DNA of 64,000 nt from Deminuibacter soli (GTDB taxonomy: Bacteria > Bacteroidota > Bacteroidia > Chitinophagales > Chitinophagaceae): the NCBI RefSeq assembly GCF_003412455.1, contig NZ_QTJU01000003.1, positions 1 to 64,000 of the forward strand. Reading direction: 5' to 3'. A program made the translations under genes and the position numbers. Within the stretch, counting starts at the first letter, position 1. Each line of letters starts with the position of its first letter. Of this stretch, positions 8,754-17,256 are shown in pieces. Under the pieces are notes generated by a model that saw only the letters and a list, made by a program, of their open reading frames with translations, searched no databases and was not told the DNA's origin.

Positions 8754-10359
8754 ATGAAAACACAACCACTGAATACCAGTGATCCATTACAATTTGTATG
8801 GCAATATGGCGAAGTGCAGGTAGTGGTGATGGGAGGCATCAGGCTGGAAGGGTTGGACAGGCTAAAGTCTACCCTTAAAGTGCAGTATAAACAACAGGTA
8901 ATCCGAACCAATATTGATTTGTATAATGATATACAGGTAGAGAAGCTGGCCCGTAAAATGGCCGTGCAGTGTAGTCTTGGCACCAGTTTTACAGTAAAAT
9001 TGCTGGAAGAATTAACCAATGAGCTGGAAGCCCACCGCATTAAAAGCCTGCAACAGCTGGAGGTGAAGAAAGAAAAGAAAGTGCTGTCCAAGGAAGATAA
9101 GCAGGAAGCCATTGCTTTTCTAAGCCAGCCAAATTTGTTACAACGTACCAATGAGCTGATAGGGAGTAGTGGCGTAATAGGTGAAGAATTGAACAGGCTG
9201 CTGATGTACCTGGTATTTACCAGCAGGAAAAGGCAATATCCTTTACATATTATCAGCCTTGCCGCATCAGGTACAGGTAAAAGTTATTTGCAGGAAAAAG
9301 TGGCAGCACTGATACCCGATGAAGATAAAATAGAAATGACGATGCTGTCTGAAAATGCCTTTTATTACTTCGGGCAGCAGGAATTGCGGAACAAATTTGC
9401 TGTTGATTGAAGATCTGGAAGGTGCAGCACAATCCCTGTACCCGCTCAGGGAATTGCAGAGCAAAAACAAGCTGACCAAACGGGTAGTTGTAAAAGACCG
9501 TACAGGACAAACGCAGACCATTGATGTAACCGTGGAAGGGCCTGTTTGTGTAGCTGGCTGTACGACCAAGGAAAGCATTTATGAGGACAATGCCAACCGC
9601 AGTATATTGATTTACCTTGATGACAGCAAAGAACAGGATGCAAGAATCATGCAGCGCCAGAAACAGCAAAGTGCGGGTACTATTGATTACAGGCAGGAAA
9701 ACAGTATTAAAGCCTTGTTGCAGAATTGTCAAAGAATGTTGGAACCTGTACAGGTAAGAAATCCCTATGCTTTGCAATTGCAGATTCCAGCCGAAGTGTT
9801 TAAAGTAAGACGAGCACATGCCCAGGATTTGCAGTTTATTGAAGCAGTAACTTTTTACCACCAATACCAGCGTGTAAAACGCACAGATAAGCAAACTGGT
9901 GAACAGTATATAGAAACCAGTTTTGAGGATGTTGCCGCGGCCAATGAGCTGATGAAAGTTGTACTGCTACGCAAAAGCGATGAACTGAACCATGCTACAC
10001 GGCACTACCTAGAACTGGTAAAGGGGTACCTGCAACAGCAAAGTAAGGCCAGTTTTACCACCAAGGAAATCCGTTCAGCGTACAAACTGCACCCCAGTAA
10101 CCAGAAACGTTATATGCTGCAACTATTGCAAACAGGCTATATCCAGAAAGTGCAGAATGAGGCAGGTATTGTTTACGAAGTAGTCAGCCATGAGGAATAC
10201 CTATCTTTACAGGATAGGGTAAAACAGGTGCTGGATAGTGCGCTGGAAAGGCTGAAGGTTCAAGGTTTACCTATAGTTCAGCAGGGTAGTGAACCTTCCA
10301 AAACCACTACGGATAAGGGATACAGCGAAAAGTTCAAAAGTTCTTCCAAACAGGCATAA
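8754..10359 (+). pseudogene. Element ATPase, split by a +1 frameshift
   Basis: The first frame (8754-9410) has a Walker A motif AASGTGKS at residues 170-177. It then reads ELRNKF and stops. The second frame continues as KLLLIEDLEGAAQSLYPLRE, a Walker B-like segment, up to 10,359. Reading AAA-TTG instead of AAA-TTT at 9,393-9,398 joins the two parts, so one extra T is the likely cause. The C-terminal part (FTTKEIRSAYKLHPSNQKRY) looks like a winged-helix domain. Related proteins in Bacteroidota elements are often annotated as primase- or helicase-like; that is from memory. Decay, a sequencing error and programmed +1 frameshifting are all possible. Confidence 0.75.
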
Positions 10360-10381
10360 GGCATATTATTTAACCAGTAAG

Positions 10382-10409
10382 GCCGCTCAGCAATGGGTGG
10401 CTTTTTTAT
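10382..10409 (+). terminator. Terminator after the element ATPase
   Basis: GCCGCTCA-GCAA-TGGGTGGC stem-loop followed by TTTTTT. It covers the ATG at 10,393, so that ATG is not the start of the following recombinase. Confidence 0.7.
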
Positions 10410-10419
10410 TTATCTACTT

Positions 10420-11400
10420 ATGAAACAGTTACCCATTAATAGTGTATCCTTTTTGTACCTGGAGCAGAGTTTTAGAAAGTGGTTATTTATACTCGGGTAT
10501 GCAACCACCACCACAGATACATTGCCTGTGCATTTACGGGAATTTTTCCATTATCTGGAGCAACGACATATTACTGAAATACTGCTGGTAGAAAACAGGC
10601 ATGTGCATGGCTTTATCAGCTATCTGGAAAACAGGGCCAGTGATAAAACGGGTGCTGGTTTAAGTACTAGCAGTATCAATAAGATGATTACAGCTGTCAA
10701 TGCCTTTATCAAATACCTGAACAGTACGGGCAGGCATTTTCTGGATATTAGTCCTGTGCGACCTGCAGGTGATATTAAAATCCCTTCCATACTCACGCAA
10801 GTGGAAATACAGCTGTTGTATGACGCCAGTTTTGAAACGGGCAGGATTGATAAAGCCATTGGACAAAGGGACAGGGCTATGTTAGCCGTATTGTATGGCT
10901 GTGGACTGCGTAAAATGGAAGCCACCAGCCTGAACATAACAGACATTGACCTGCATAAAGCCCTGTTGCTGGTAAGAAAGGGCAAGGGCAACAAACAATG
11001 GTATGTGCCGATAGCAAGGAAGGCGCTGGAAGACATACGGGTTTATTTGCAGGAGGGTAGAGGCTGGTTTTTTGATCAGCATGATACAGGGCATTGGTAC
11101 AACCAGCGTTATGGACATGCTTTTAAAAGAAAAATACAAACAGACGATGAAGCTTTTTTTGTAAACGGGAAGGGACAGCAGATGAAAAACTTTTACCAAC
11201 GCTTGCACCTGCTAAGGGATAAAGCTGGAATCCAGCAGCAATTTAGCCCGCATAGCTTAAGGCATAGTATCGCTACCCATCTTTTACAGGGTGGTATGGA
11301 CATAGAAGAAATTGCCAAATTTCTGGGACATAGCTCGCTGTTGTCCACCCAAATCTACATGCACATTCAAACAGAACACAATGGAGAACTGGCAACATAA
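10420..11400 (+). CDS. Tyrosine recombinase 1 (XerC/D-like)
   Basis: A 326-residue protein. The ATG at 10,420 (MKQLPINS) is chosen because the upstream in-frame ATG lies inside a terminator hairpin. A SAM-like N-terminal core-binding domain (SVSFLYLEQSFRKWLFILGY) is followed by a catalytic domain with R164 (GCGLRKME), a Lys in RKGKGNK, H278-x-x-R281 (HSLRH), H304 (LGHSS) and the nucleophile Y313 (TQIYMH). All catalytic residues are present, so it should cut and rejoin DNA. Its end overlaps the second recombinase by 20 bp. The pair probably works together, as is common for paired integrases of such elements. Confidence 0.9.
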   Translation: MKQLPINSVSFLYLEQSFRKWLFILGYATTTTDTLPVHLREFFHYLEQRHITEILLVENRHVHGFISYLENRASDKTGAGLSTSSINKMITAVNAFIKYLNSTGRHFLDISPVRPAGDIKIPSILTQVEIQLLYDASFETGRIDKAIGQRDRAMLAVLYGCGLRKMEATSLNITDIDLHKALLLVRKGKGNKQWYVPIARKALEDIRVYLQEGRGWFFDQHDTGHWYNQRYGHAFKRKIQTDDEAFFVNGKGQQMKNFYQRLHLLRDKAGIQQQFSPHSLRHSIATHLLQGGMDIEEIAKFLGHSSLLSTQIYMHIQTEHNGELAT

Positions 11401-12250
11401 ATTTACGCTGTACCTGCAGCAGGAAGGTTATGCAGCAAGCACGATTACTGGCCATTTAAATAACCTTTCCCTATTTATAGATTGGGTTACAGGTGAATTG
11501 CCTGAAGTAAGCGAAATGGACTATACAACCTTGATGGCTTACGTACAGTATGAACGCAGCAAAGGGCTGCAATCTACTACCATAGCCATCAGGTTACAAA
11601 GCATTGGGCATTATTTTGAGTGGCTGAAGGCTGAAAAGGTGATTGAAAAAAATCCCGTTAAAAAGCTGCATATAAAAGCAGGAGAAAAGAAAATTGTTAC
11701 TGATGTGTTGGATAAAGATGCCCTGAATTTGCTGTACGAACAGTATGTACAGTTAAAATCAGTCGCCAGTAGTAAGTACGCAGATTTTCACCTGCAACAC
11801 ATTGTAATACTCGGTTTGCTAATCTGGCAGGGATTGCATAGTGGTGAACTGGCCAAGCTGGAAGTGGGTCATATTCAGCTCGCAGAAGCAAAAATATACA
11901 TTCCCTCCATTATGCGCAGCAATAGCCGTGTACTGGCCCTAGCAGCCAAACAGGTCATTACCCTGTATCAGTATTTGGGCAAGTTACCTGCTGGACAGGT
12001 AAAGCTATTTAACCGAAACGTAAGAAATGCTGTATTTACACTAATGGGGGAGCTGAAAGGTATCAACCCTGTTGTGCAGAATGCAGCGCATATAAGGAGC
12101 AGTGTTATCCTGCAATGGCTGAAAACCCATAACAAAAGGCAGGTGCAGTATATGATTGGCCATAAATACATCACCAGCACAGAGTATTATGAACAGCAAG
12201 AATTAACCAAACTAGTAGATCAGCTGACGAGATTTCACCCTTTGGGATAA
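11381..12250 (+). CDS. Tyrosine recombinase 2, atypical catalytic site
   Basis: A 289-residue protein. The ATG at 11,381 (MENWQHKF) is chosen; the longer frame from 11,312 runs deep into recombinase 1. The core-binding domain (GYAASTITGHLNNLSLFIDW) is normal. In the catalytic domain the usual GLR is GLHSGE, so the first catalytic Arg is His, and the HxxR box reads HIRSS. The GHKYITSTEYYEQQ box keeps the His and Tyr. It may therefore be an architectural partner of recombinase 1, or an enzyme with a changed active site. Fragments of its 3' end recur at 2,709 and 16,932. Confidence 0.85.
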   Translation: MENWQHKFTLYLQQEGYAASTITGHLNNLSLFIDWVTGELPEVSEMDYTTLMAYVQYERSKGLQSTTIAIRLQSIGHYFEWLKAEKVIEKNPVKKLHIKAGEKKIVTDVLDKDALNLLYEQYVQLKSVASSKYADFHLQHIVILGLLIWQGLHSGELAKLEVGHIQLAEAKIYIPSIMRSNSRVLALAAKQVITLYQYLGKLPAGQVKLFNRNVRNAVFTLMGELKGINPVVQNAAHIRSSVILQWLKTHNKRQVQYMIGHKYITSTEYYEQQELTKLVDQLTRFHPLG

Positions 12251-12287
12251 TGGTAAATTTGATTAAATTTGTTGAAAATCAGCAATT

Positions 12288-12515
12288 ATGCATGGAGAAG
12301 CAAAAAAATTGCACCTGATCGAGGAAATTCTCAAAATTGAGAATGATGCATTACTGGCCGAGGTAGAAACTGTTATTGCCCGAAGCAAGTTATACACTGT
12401 AAAACGCAGAAGCTTTAAGGATTTTGCAGGTATGATGACGGATAGTGAAGTAACTGAGCTTGAAAAAATAATCGAAGAAGGATGTGAACAAATAAACGAA
12501 GATGATTGGAAATAA
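12288..12515 (+). CDS. Antitoxin of PIN-type toxin-antitoxin pair
   Basis: A 75-residue acidic protein starting 37 bp after the recombinase and overlapping the PIN toxin by 14 bp. The N-terminal half (LIEEILKIENDALLAEVETV) is helical, and the C-terminal SFKDFAGMMTDSEVTELEKI is the toxin-wrapping type of segment seen in small Bacteroidota VapB-like antitoxins. No DNA-binding motif is obvious. A decayed copy follows the second recombinase scar at 17,003. Confidence 0.75.
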   Translation: MHGEAKKLHLIEEILKIENDALLAEVETVIARSKLYTVKRRSFKDFAGMMTDSEVTELEKIIEEGCEQINEDDWK

Positions 12516-12888
12516 ATGTTTGCTGGATACGAGCATTATTGTGCACGCATTCAGGAGTAATAACGATATATCAGAGAGATTAGATGCGATAGAGGATATT
12601 TATGTGCCTGTAACCGTAATTGGAGAGCTTTATTACGGTGCTTATAAATCCAATGAAACGCAAAAACAACTCAACAGGCTGCAATCATTCTTACAGAATT
12701 GCAGAATCATACCTACCGATGTTTCAACAGCAGATATTTATGGTGCAGTTAAAACTGCCTTAGCCAGAAAAGGCAAACCCATACCTGAAAATGATATGTG
12801 GATTGCTGCGGCAGCTATTCAATATGGTTTACCACTTTTTACGTCTGATAAGCATTTCTTAGAAATCGAGGGGATACAACTGGTATAG
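12502..12888 (+). CDS. PIN-domain toxin (VapC-like ribonuclease)
   Basis: A 128-residue PIN protein. The metal-binding acidic residues are D9 (LLDTS), E42 (VIGELYYG), D98 (ENDMWIAA) and D116 (TSDKHF), all in the expected order and spacing. VapC toxins are Mg-dependent RNases that cleave tRNA or rRNA; the target here cannot be read from sequence. It overlaps its antitoxin gene. Sitting between the recombinases and a toxin cassette, it could stabilise the locus by addiction. It looks intact, whereas the copy at 17,243 is broken. Confidence 0.88.
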   Translation: MIGNKCLLDTSIIVHAFRSNNDISERLDAIEDIYVPVTVIGELYYGAYKSNETQKQLNRLQSFLQNCRIIPTDVSTADIYGAVKTALARKGKPIPENDMWIAAAAIQYGLPLFTSDKHFLEIEGIQLV

Positions 12889-12919
12889 GTAGTCTGCAAC
12901 AGTTATTCAAGCGTTTAAG

Positions 12920-12958
12920 CAGCAATATAATTCCCAACATGATTATTGCTGTTTTTTT
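12920..12958 (+). terminator. Terminator after the toxin-antitoxin pair
   Basis: CAGCAATA...TATTGCTG stem followed by eight T. A terminator of similar position and a related stem sequence follows the decayed pair at 17,655. Confidence 0.75.
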
Positions 12959-13020
12959 TATGTCTGGGTATGGAGTTAACAACAATTTCTTCCCTATCTG
13001 CTATACATTTACAGCTGCCT

Positions 13021-13290
13021 TATAAGTTCTTTGAAAAATAGTTTTTGGTTGCAGTAGGATAACCATTTAGGCAACGTACTGGCCACGGTAAGTGACCGCA
13101 GGCAGCTGGTTAGCCTCAACAACACCACCATCGACCACTATGAACCTGTGATAGTGAGTGCTACGGATTACTATCCATTTGCATTTGGTATGGAGATGCC
13201 AGGCAGGGTGTATAGTGGTGGCAAGTACAGGTATGGGTTTAATGGGAAGGAGAATGACAATGAGGTGAAGGGAGAAGGAAACCAGCAGGA
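13021..13290 (+). repeat. Cassette leader plus RHS seam block, copy 3
   Basis: Leader TATAAGTTCTTTGAAAAATA then GGATAAC joins the seam at 13,064. This copy has a 6-bp duplication (CATTTG repeated) in the YPFG codons. Confidence 0.75.
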
Positions 13291-14176
13291 TTATGGAATG
13301 AGGATTTAGGATACGAGGATCGGTAAGTTTTTGAGTGTGGATCCGATTAGCAGGTCATACCCCATGCTGAGTTCATACCAGTTTTCAAGCGACAATCCTA
13401 TTCAGAATATTGACCTGGATGGCTTGGAAAAATTTCCTGTTACGGGAGAGAATCTATCGGGTAATCCTAGAAACTTACCTTCTTCTTTACAGGCAAAAAA
13501 TACGATAACAGTAGAAAGTCAAAAAGAAGGTAATAGGCGTGAATCTGCAAAGCTTCAGCACATAAATAGTGACTTGGGGCAGCGGGCTATTGAAGCAGCT
13601 AACATGCCATCCTGATAATACTTATTTACTTAAAGAACGGGCTAGAATATCAGCAGAATACGCTAAACTGGATCATGAACATGGGCAGGTTGACTTTCCC
13701 ATAAACCCGATTTTAGATTTTGTTTTAGGAAGCAGAACTCATGGGGTTTATTATGTAAGTGCTGATGGTTATGTGATGAAGGATAGAACCATACCTATGG
13801 GAGGAACAGCACCTGTTGATTTTGCTTTTCCGGAAGGATCTGCTGCATCGACCTTTAAGTCTTTCACAGCCGCAGAGGCTGGTTTATTAATTTCAACAGA
13901 AGAAGGGATGCAAAGTTTAGATGCAATAGAAGGCATTAAAAAGCTATTTTAGCAAAAGATCTTGAGGTTTGGAAAGAGCCAATTAAAGCATTTGAATATG
14001 AGGGTAAAAGCTATTTATTAGATGGTCATCATAGAATAACAGCCTTTTCTCAACTGCGAACAGCGGAAAAAGTAAGTATTGAGATGTTATCTGAACAAAA
14101 AGTTCAAAATCAATATAAAGATGTCTTGGAATATATTAAAAAGAAGGAATTTAATACCCCCTATAAAAGATGTTAA
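13064..14176 (+). pseudogene. Orphan RHS tip cassette 3, ParB-like toxin domain, broken
   Basis: After the seam the core reads RI-stop-DTRIGKFLSVDPI: the usual TAT codon is TAG at about 13,308. The tip then changes frame near 13,590 and again near 13,950. The last frame, about 13,952-14,176, contains LAKDLEVWKEPIKAFEYEGK and LLDGHHRITAFSQL. DGHHR is the signature of the ParB/sulfiredoxin-like fold used as a nuclease or ATP-using toxin domain in polymorphic toxins. At least three lesions make it non-functional as it stands. It stops 3 bp before its immunity gene. Confidence 0.75.
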
Positions 14177-14179
14177 GCA

Positions 14180-14686
14180 ATGAGTGAAAAAAATATTGAT
14201 TTTGAGGACATAATTATGCAGATGGCGGTATATATCAAAAAGTTTCATAGCCATCTTACTATTAAATATCAACTGACCGATATACCTTTTTTTTCGAAGG
14301 GAAAGGCATTCCCCAAAAAAGGAGTTGAGGTTATTGATGATATTATGGTCGAATATTGGTTTCACGGAGGCGGTTGTTCATTAAAATGGGGGGAGATAGA
14401 AATTCATTATAATACTGACGCATCTAGTAAAAATGAAATTTGCATATCAACTTATCCAGTACGGAAATTTATCCAGACCAATATAAAATTTAATAATTCC
14501 GAATATATCAATTATAATAGTGAGGATATTGAAAGAGAATTGGAAGTTTTAGAAAAGAAAGGCGTACTAATGACTAGAAAACCCTATGATTTAGGCATGT
14601 TTCACGTTAATGAAGTTTGGTGTGTGATGCGTTCAAATGGCTTGTCGTTTAATGGTGAGAATAAAGATAATATTGATTGGATCTGA
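14180..14686 (+). CDS. Candidate immunity protein of cassette 3
   Basis: A 168-residue cytosolic protein starting 3 bp after the ParB-like tip. The central segment EYWFHGGGCSLKWGEIEIHY recalls the DUF6896 group of small immunity-like proteins, which I recall only loosely. The later EDIERELEVLEKKGVLM helix fits. The gene is intact although its toxin is broken, the pattern expected if immunity is still selected against attack by neighbouring strains. It is followed by the shared terminator repeat. Confidence 0.65.
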   Translation: MSEKNIDFEDIIMQMAVYIKKFHSHLTIKYQLTDIPFFSKGKAFPKKGVEVIDDIMVEYWFHGGGCSLKWGEIEIHYNTDASSKNEICISTYPVRKFIQTNIKFNNSEYINYNSEDIERELEVLEKKGVLMTRKPYDLGMFHVNEVWCVMRSNGLSFNGENKDNIDWI

Positions 14687-14730
14687 CGCATTCTATTTGA
14701 CTGAAATTCAAGCTTGCTCAGAACTTAATA

Positions 14731-14958
14731 TAAGCCTGTTATTACCTTATTGGTAGTAACAGGCTTTTTCATCAATAGTTGGCGTACCCTTATAGGGGGA
14801 AATAGCAACATAACTATCACAAGAAATGTGATTAACTTAAAAAGATGGCATGGCTTGTCGGATTATAAAATGCAGGTATAAAAGGAAGAAAACGAAAAGT
14901 ATGCTTTTAACAAAAGAGTTAGTATGGGGCATTCTATTAATTATAATTTAGAAATTAT
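14731..14958 (+). repeat. Shared 3' cassette repeat of about 230 bp with terminator, copy B
   Basis: It starts with the AAGCCTGTTA...GTAACAGGCTTTTTC hairpin (terminator at 14,731-14,770) and runs to TTATAATTTAGAAATTAT. It aligns along its length with 5,102-5,334. Beyond this point the two copies lead into different DNA: the mobile element after copy A, an orphan immunity gene after copy B. Confidence 0.75.
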
Positions 14959-14963
14959 GCATT

Positions 14964-15303
14964 ATGGAGTTTTTATGGTCTTCTGAAATAGATAAAATAT
15001 TAAATATAGGTTTGTTGTTAAAAGATGTTGGAGTTAATAATTGGGCGTTGACAAAATCTCAAGCCTTGCATGCAGTTGATGAATTTTTATGCTGCTAGAA
15101 TACCCATATTGGGAGGAGATATATATGAATGTACAAACAATGTTATGTCATCTAATTATGATAATTGGTATTGCGATAAGTTGCCTGGTGAAGCAACGGA
15201 TGAATTTTTGAACAGAAGTATTATGAAATCAAAAAATTATATTGAAGCTTACCAGAACAAAGATCCAGACAAAATATTTTTTGTTTTGGTCCCTGCTATC
15301 TAA
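14964..15303 (+). pseudogene. Orphan Imm40-like immunity gene with a poly-T frameshift
   Basis: The first frame from ATG 14,964 reads LLKDVGVNNWALTKSQALHA and stops after DEFLCC. The second frame continues as YAARIPILGGDIYECTNN, then NYDNWYCDK, EFLNRS and YIEAYQNKDP to 15,303. The combined order (VGVNNWAL, IPILGGDxY, NYDNWY, RS, YIxxY) matches Imm40 as I remember it. The break is at a TTTTT run near 15,083. No toxin precedes it, so it is an orphan immunity gene. The gene begins 6 bp after the shared repeat, whose AT-rich tail could serve as promoter. Confidence 0.65.
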
Positions 15304-15349
15304 AAGATTAATAAAGGCTGCTGGTATTAAATTTCATTTTGTATATATA

Positions 15350-15378
15350 AAGCCGTAACGAAAGTTGCGGCTTTGTGT
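15350..15378 (+). terminator. Terminator after the Imm40-like gene
   Basis: AAGCCGTAAC-GAAA-GTTGCGGCTT stem with one wobble pair and a T-rich tail. Confidence 0.65.
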
Positions 15379-15541
15379 TTAAGCGACAGTACATATCTTT
15401 ATAAACAGTCGCTAATGCAAGCCTCATTATATTATTTACCAGACTGCAAGTAGGGGCAACTAAGGCAGGTTGCGACTACCATTGCAAAGCTGTAGATCTG
15501 AAGGTAATTTGATTCGGGTTTTGCCAAAAGTTAGTTGGAAA

Positions 15542-16577
15542 ATAGTGAGTGCGACGGACTACTATCCATTTGGTATGGAGATGCCTGGAAGGGTGTATAG
15601 TGGTGGTAAGTACAGGTATGGGTTTAATGGTAAGGAGAATGACAATGAGATGAAGGGTGAGGGGAATAACTTAGATTTTGGGGATAGACTTTATGATTCT
15701 AGAGTCGGAAGGTGGTTAAGCGTCGATGCAAAAGCTAAAAAATATACGGCGTGGTCTCCATATAACTTTGGTTTGAATAATCCAGTTGAAAATATCGATC
15801 CGAACGGAAATGATGTAATACCATCGAATTTAAAAGTCTATAGATATTCCGACGGATCAATAAAGGTAGTTGGAGTAGTAAAAATTTCAATACAAATCAT
15901 AAACTTGTTATCAAAATCGAATAATGATGTGAATATAGAAACTTTGCGTAGCACGACTGAATCAAATCTTATAAATTACTTATACGGAAATGTTTCTGGG
16001 AATCAAACAGCTCCATTTTCAACAGAAATGGGAAGATTAAATACAATAAAGACGGCAAGATGAGTGATAGAAAAGTAACCTATGACATTAAAGTAGATGT
16101 AAGTGTAAAGATTATTGATTCAAAAGATAAAATTGACAATAAGACACCCTTATTGGCGATTGTTGACGACTTGGGCTTTTCATCGAATGGCGCTAAGGAA
16201 TTAGATGTTGCACAGAAGCCAGGAAGAGTTGCTCTACTTGAGGAAAATGATCTAGCCAATCCATCCAGAAAAGATTTTGGTTTAAAAAATGCGCTACACG
16301 AGGTTTTGCATTTGTTCGGAGCTAATCATCACTCGGTGATGTTAGGGGCAAATGAAGTTTTTAAAAGTGACAAGGACGTAATGAACTATGAGCCGAATAC
16401 AAGTTACGAATTGCATGATGAACACAAAATGAAAGTTTGGGTGAGACCTTTTTCTGGAATCAAATTTGGAAAACGGTTACTGAAAAAGGCGATTTAGTAC
16501 CTGAAAAATATAGCACAAAAACTAGAGATGAGTTAACAAAATTCATTGAAGCAAAACATGCCACAACGACAAAATAA
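15542..16577 (+). pseudogene. Orphan RHS tip cassette 4, zinc metallopeptidase toxin, frameshifted
   Basis: The seam begins late, at the ATDYYPFG codons. The core continues to NNPVENIDPNGNDV. The tip changes frame near 16,048 (joining as DGKMSDRKVTYD) and enters the frame 16,060-16,497, which contains HEVLHLFGANH, a full HExxHxxGxxH zinc motif (residues 80-90 of that frame). A further frameshift near TTTTT at 16,446 lets it continue as WNQIWKTVTEKGDLVPEKY to a stop at 16,577. The motif is that of metzincin-type peptidases, so the toxin probably cleaves a protein. Two frameshifts make it silent as it stands. Confidence 0.8.
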
Positions 16578-16905
16578 CATTATATCGCTAATTGTTTTTA
16601 CTCCGATACTTTTCCTTGTTATAGCTTGTAACTCGGATATTTCATTAAAAGATAAAGACGGGAAAAAGTTGGCATATAAATATTGTTTATCATGTCATAA
16701 TTACACAGAAAGCAAATCTCTTTATTCACCAACTATCTTACAAATGTCTACAATGGATTCTGCTATATTCAGATATAAAATATTGTCGCTTAAGTTAGAT
16801 AGCAATCATAAAGGTGTTTTGAAAGGTGTAAGCAAGCAAAATGTCGAGGCCATTTTCCTCTTCATAAGACATGAAAGAGGATATGTTGAGGAATCGTTTA
16901 AGTAA
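16558..16905 (+). CDS. Lipoprotein with CxxCH motif, immunity candidate of cassette 4
   Basis: A 115-residue protein from ATG 16,558 that overlaps the toxin end by 20 bp. An N-terminal signal (IISLIVFTPILFLVIAC) ends in a lipobox with Cys, so it should be a lipoprotein outside the cytoplasm. Shortly after comes YCLSCHNYTES, a CxxCH motif typical of c-type haem attachment, and later a Met (TILQMSTM) that could be the second haem ligand. An immunity role is inferred only from position. A haem lipoprotein behind a protease toxin is unusual. It may instead be a small cytochrome that the toxin does not concern. Confidence 0.65.
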   Translation: MPQRQNNIISLIVFTPILFLVIACNSDISLKDKDGKKLAYKYCLSCHNYTESKSLYSPTILQMSTMDSAIFRYKILSLKLDSNHKGVLKGVSKQNVEAIFLFIRHERGYVEESFK

Positions 16906-16931
16906 TTTTTAAGGTTTTGCCTGCGTTACTC

Positions 16932-16967
16932 GTAGATCAGCTGGGTAGGTTTAACCCTTTGGGATAG
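16932..16967 (+). pseudogene. 3' scar of the second recombinase (element scar 2)
   Basis: It encodes VDQLGRFNPLG followed by TAG. This matches the end of the intact recombinase (VDQLTRFHPLG) at DNA level, including CCTTTGGGATA. It is followed by the decayed antitoxin gene exactly as in the intact element. Confidence 0.75.
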
Positions 16968-17002
16968 TGCATTTAAATTTGTAATGCGTTAAAAAATACC
17001 TT

Positions 17003-17256
17003 ATGTATACGGAAGCAAGAAAGATATATTTGATTGAAGAAGTACTGCAGATGACCGATGAAGCTACTTTAGCTGAATTGGAAACGGTGCTGCATAAATG
17101 AAGTGATGCTGGCCATAATCAAAAATAGCAGCGACAAAAGATAAAAAGCCTTCTATCCTTGATTTTGTGGGTATTCTTTCCAAAAAAGAGAGCAAAGAGA
17201 TGAGAAAAGCTATTGAAGAAACCTGTGAAACAGTTAATGCTGATGACTGGAAGTAA
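17003..17256 (+). pseudogene. Decayed copy of the PIN-pair antitoxin
   Basis: It reads MYTEARKIYLIEEVLQMTDE and ATLAELETVLHK, then a stop, further frameshifts, and CETVNADDWK at the end, matching the intact antitoxin at 12,288 (C-terminal CEQINEDDWK). It is not expressed as a full protein. Confidence 0.75.

Larger units (their letters stand above)
5335..12250 (+). mobile_element. Tyrosine-recombinase mobile element (limits approximate)
   Basis: It contains a run of same-strand genes: unknown, RecA-like ATPase, two small unknowns, RadC-like protein, ATPase (frameshifted) and two overlapping tyrosine recombinases. It is inserted between cassette 2 and cassette 3. The right end is placed at the recombinase stop because two partial copies (2,709-2,825 and 16,932-16,967) end at the same point before cassette or toxin-antitoxin DNA. 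The left end is placed after the 230-bp repeat and is uncertain; no terminal inverted repeat or target duplication was found by eye. Confidence 0.65.

Noticed and set aside
10393-10419. Upstream ATG for recombinase 1
   Set aside because: It is in the loop and stem of a terminator hairpin; the ATG at 10,420 is the better start.
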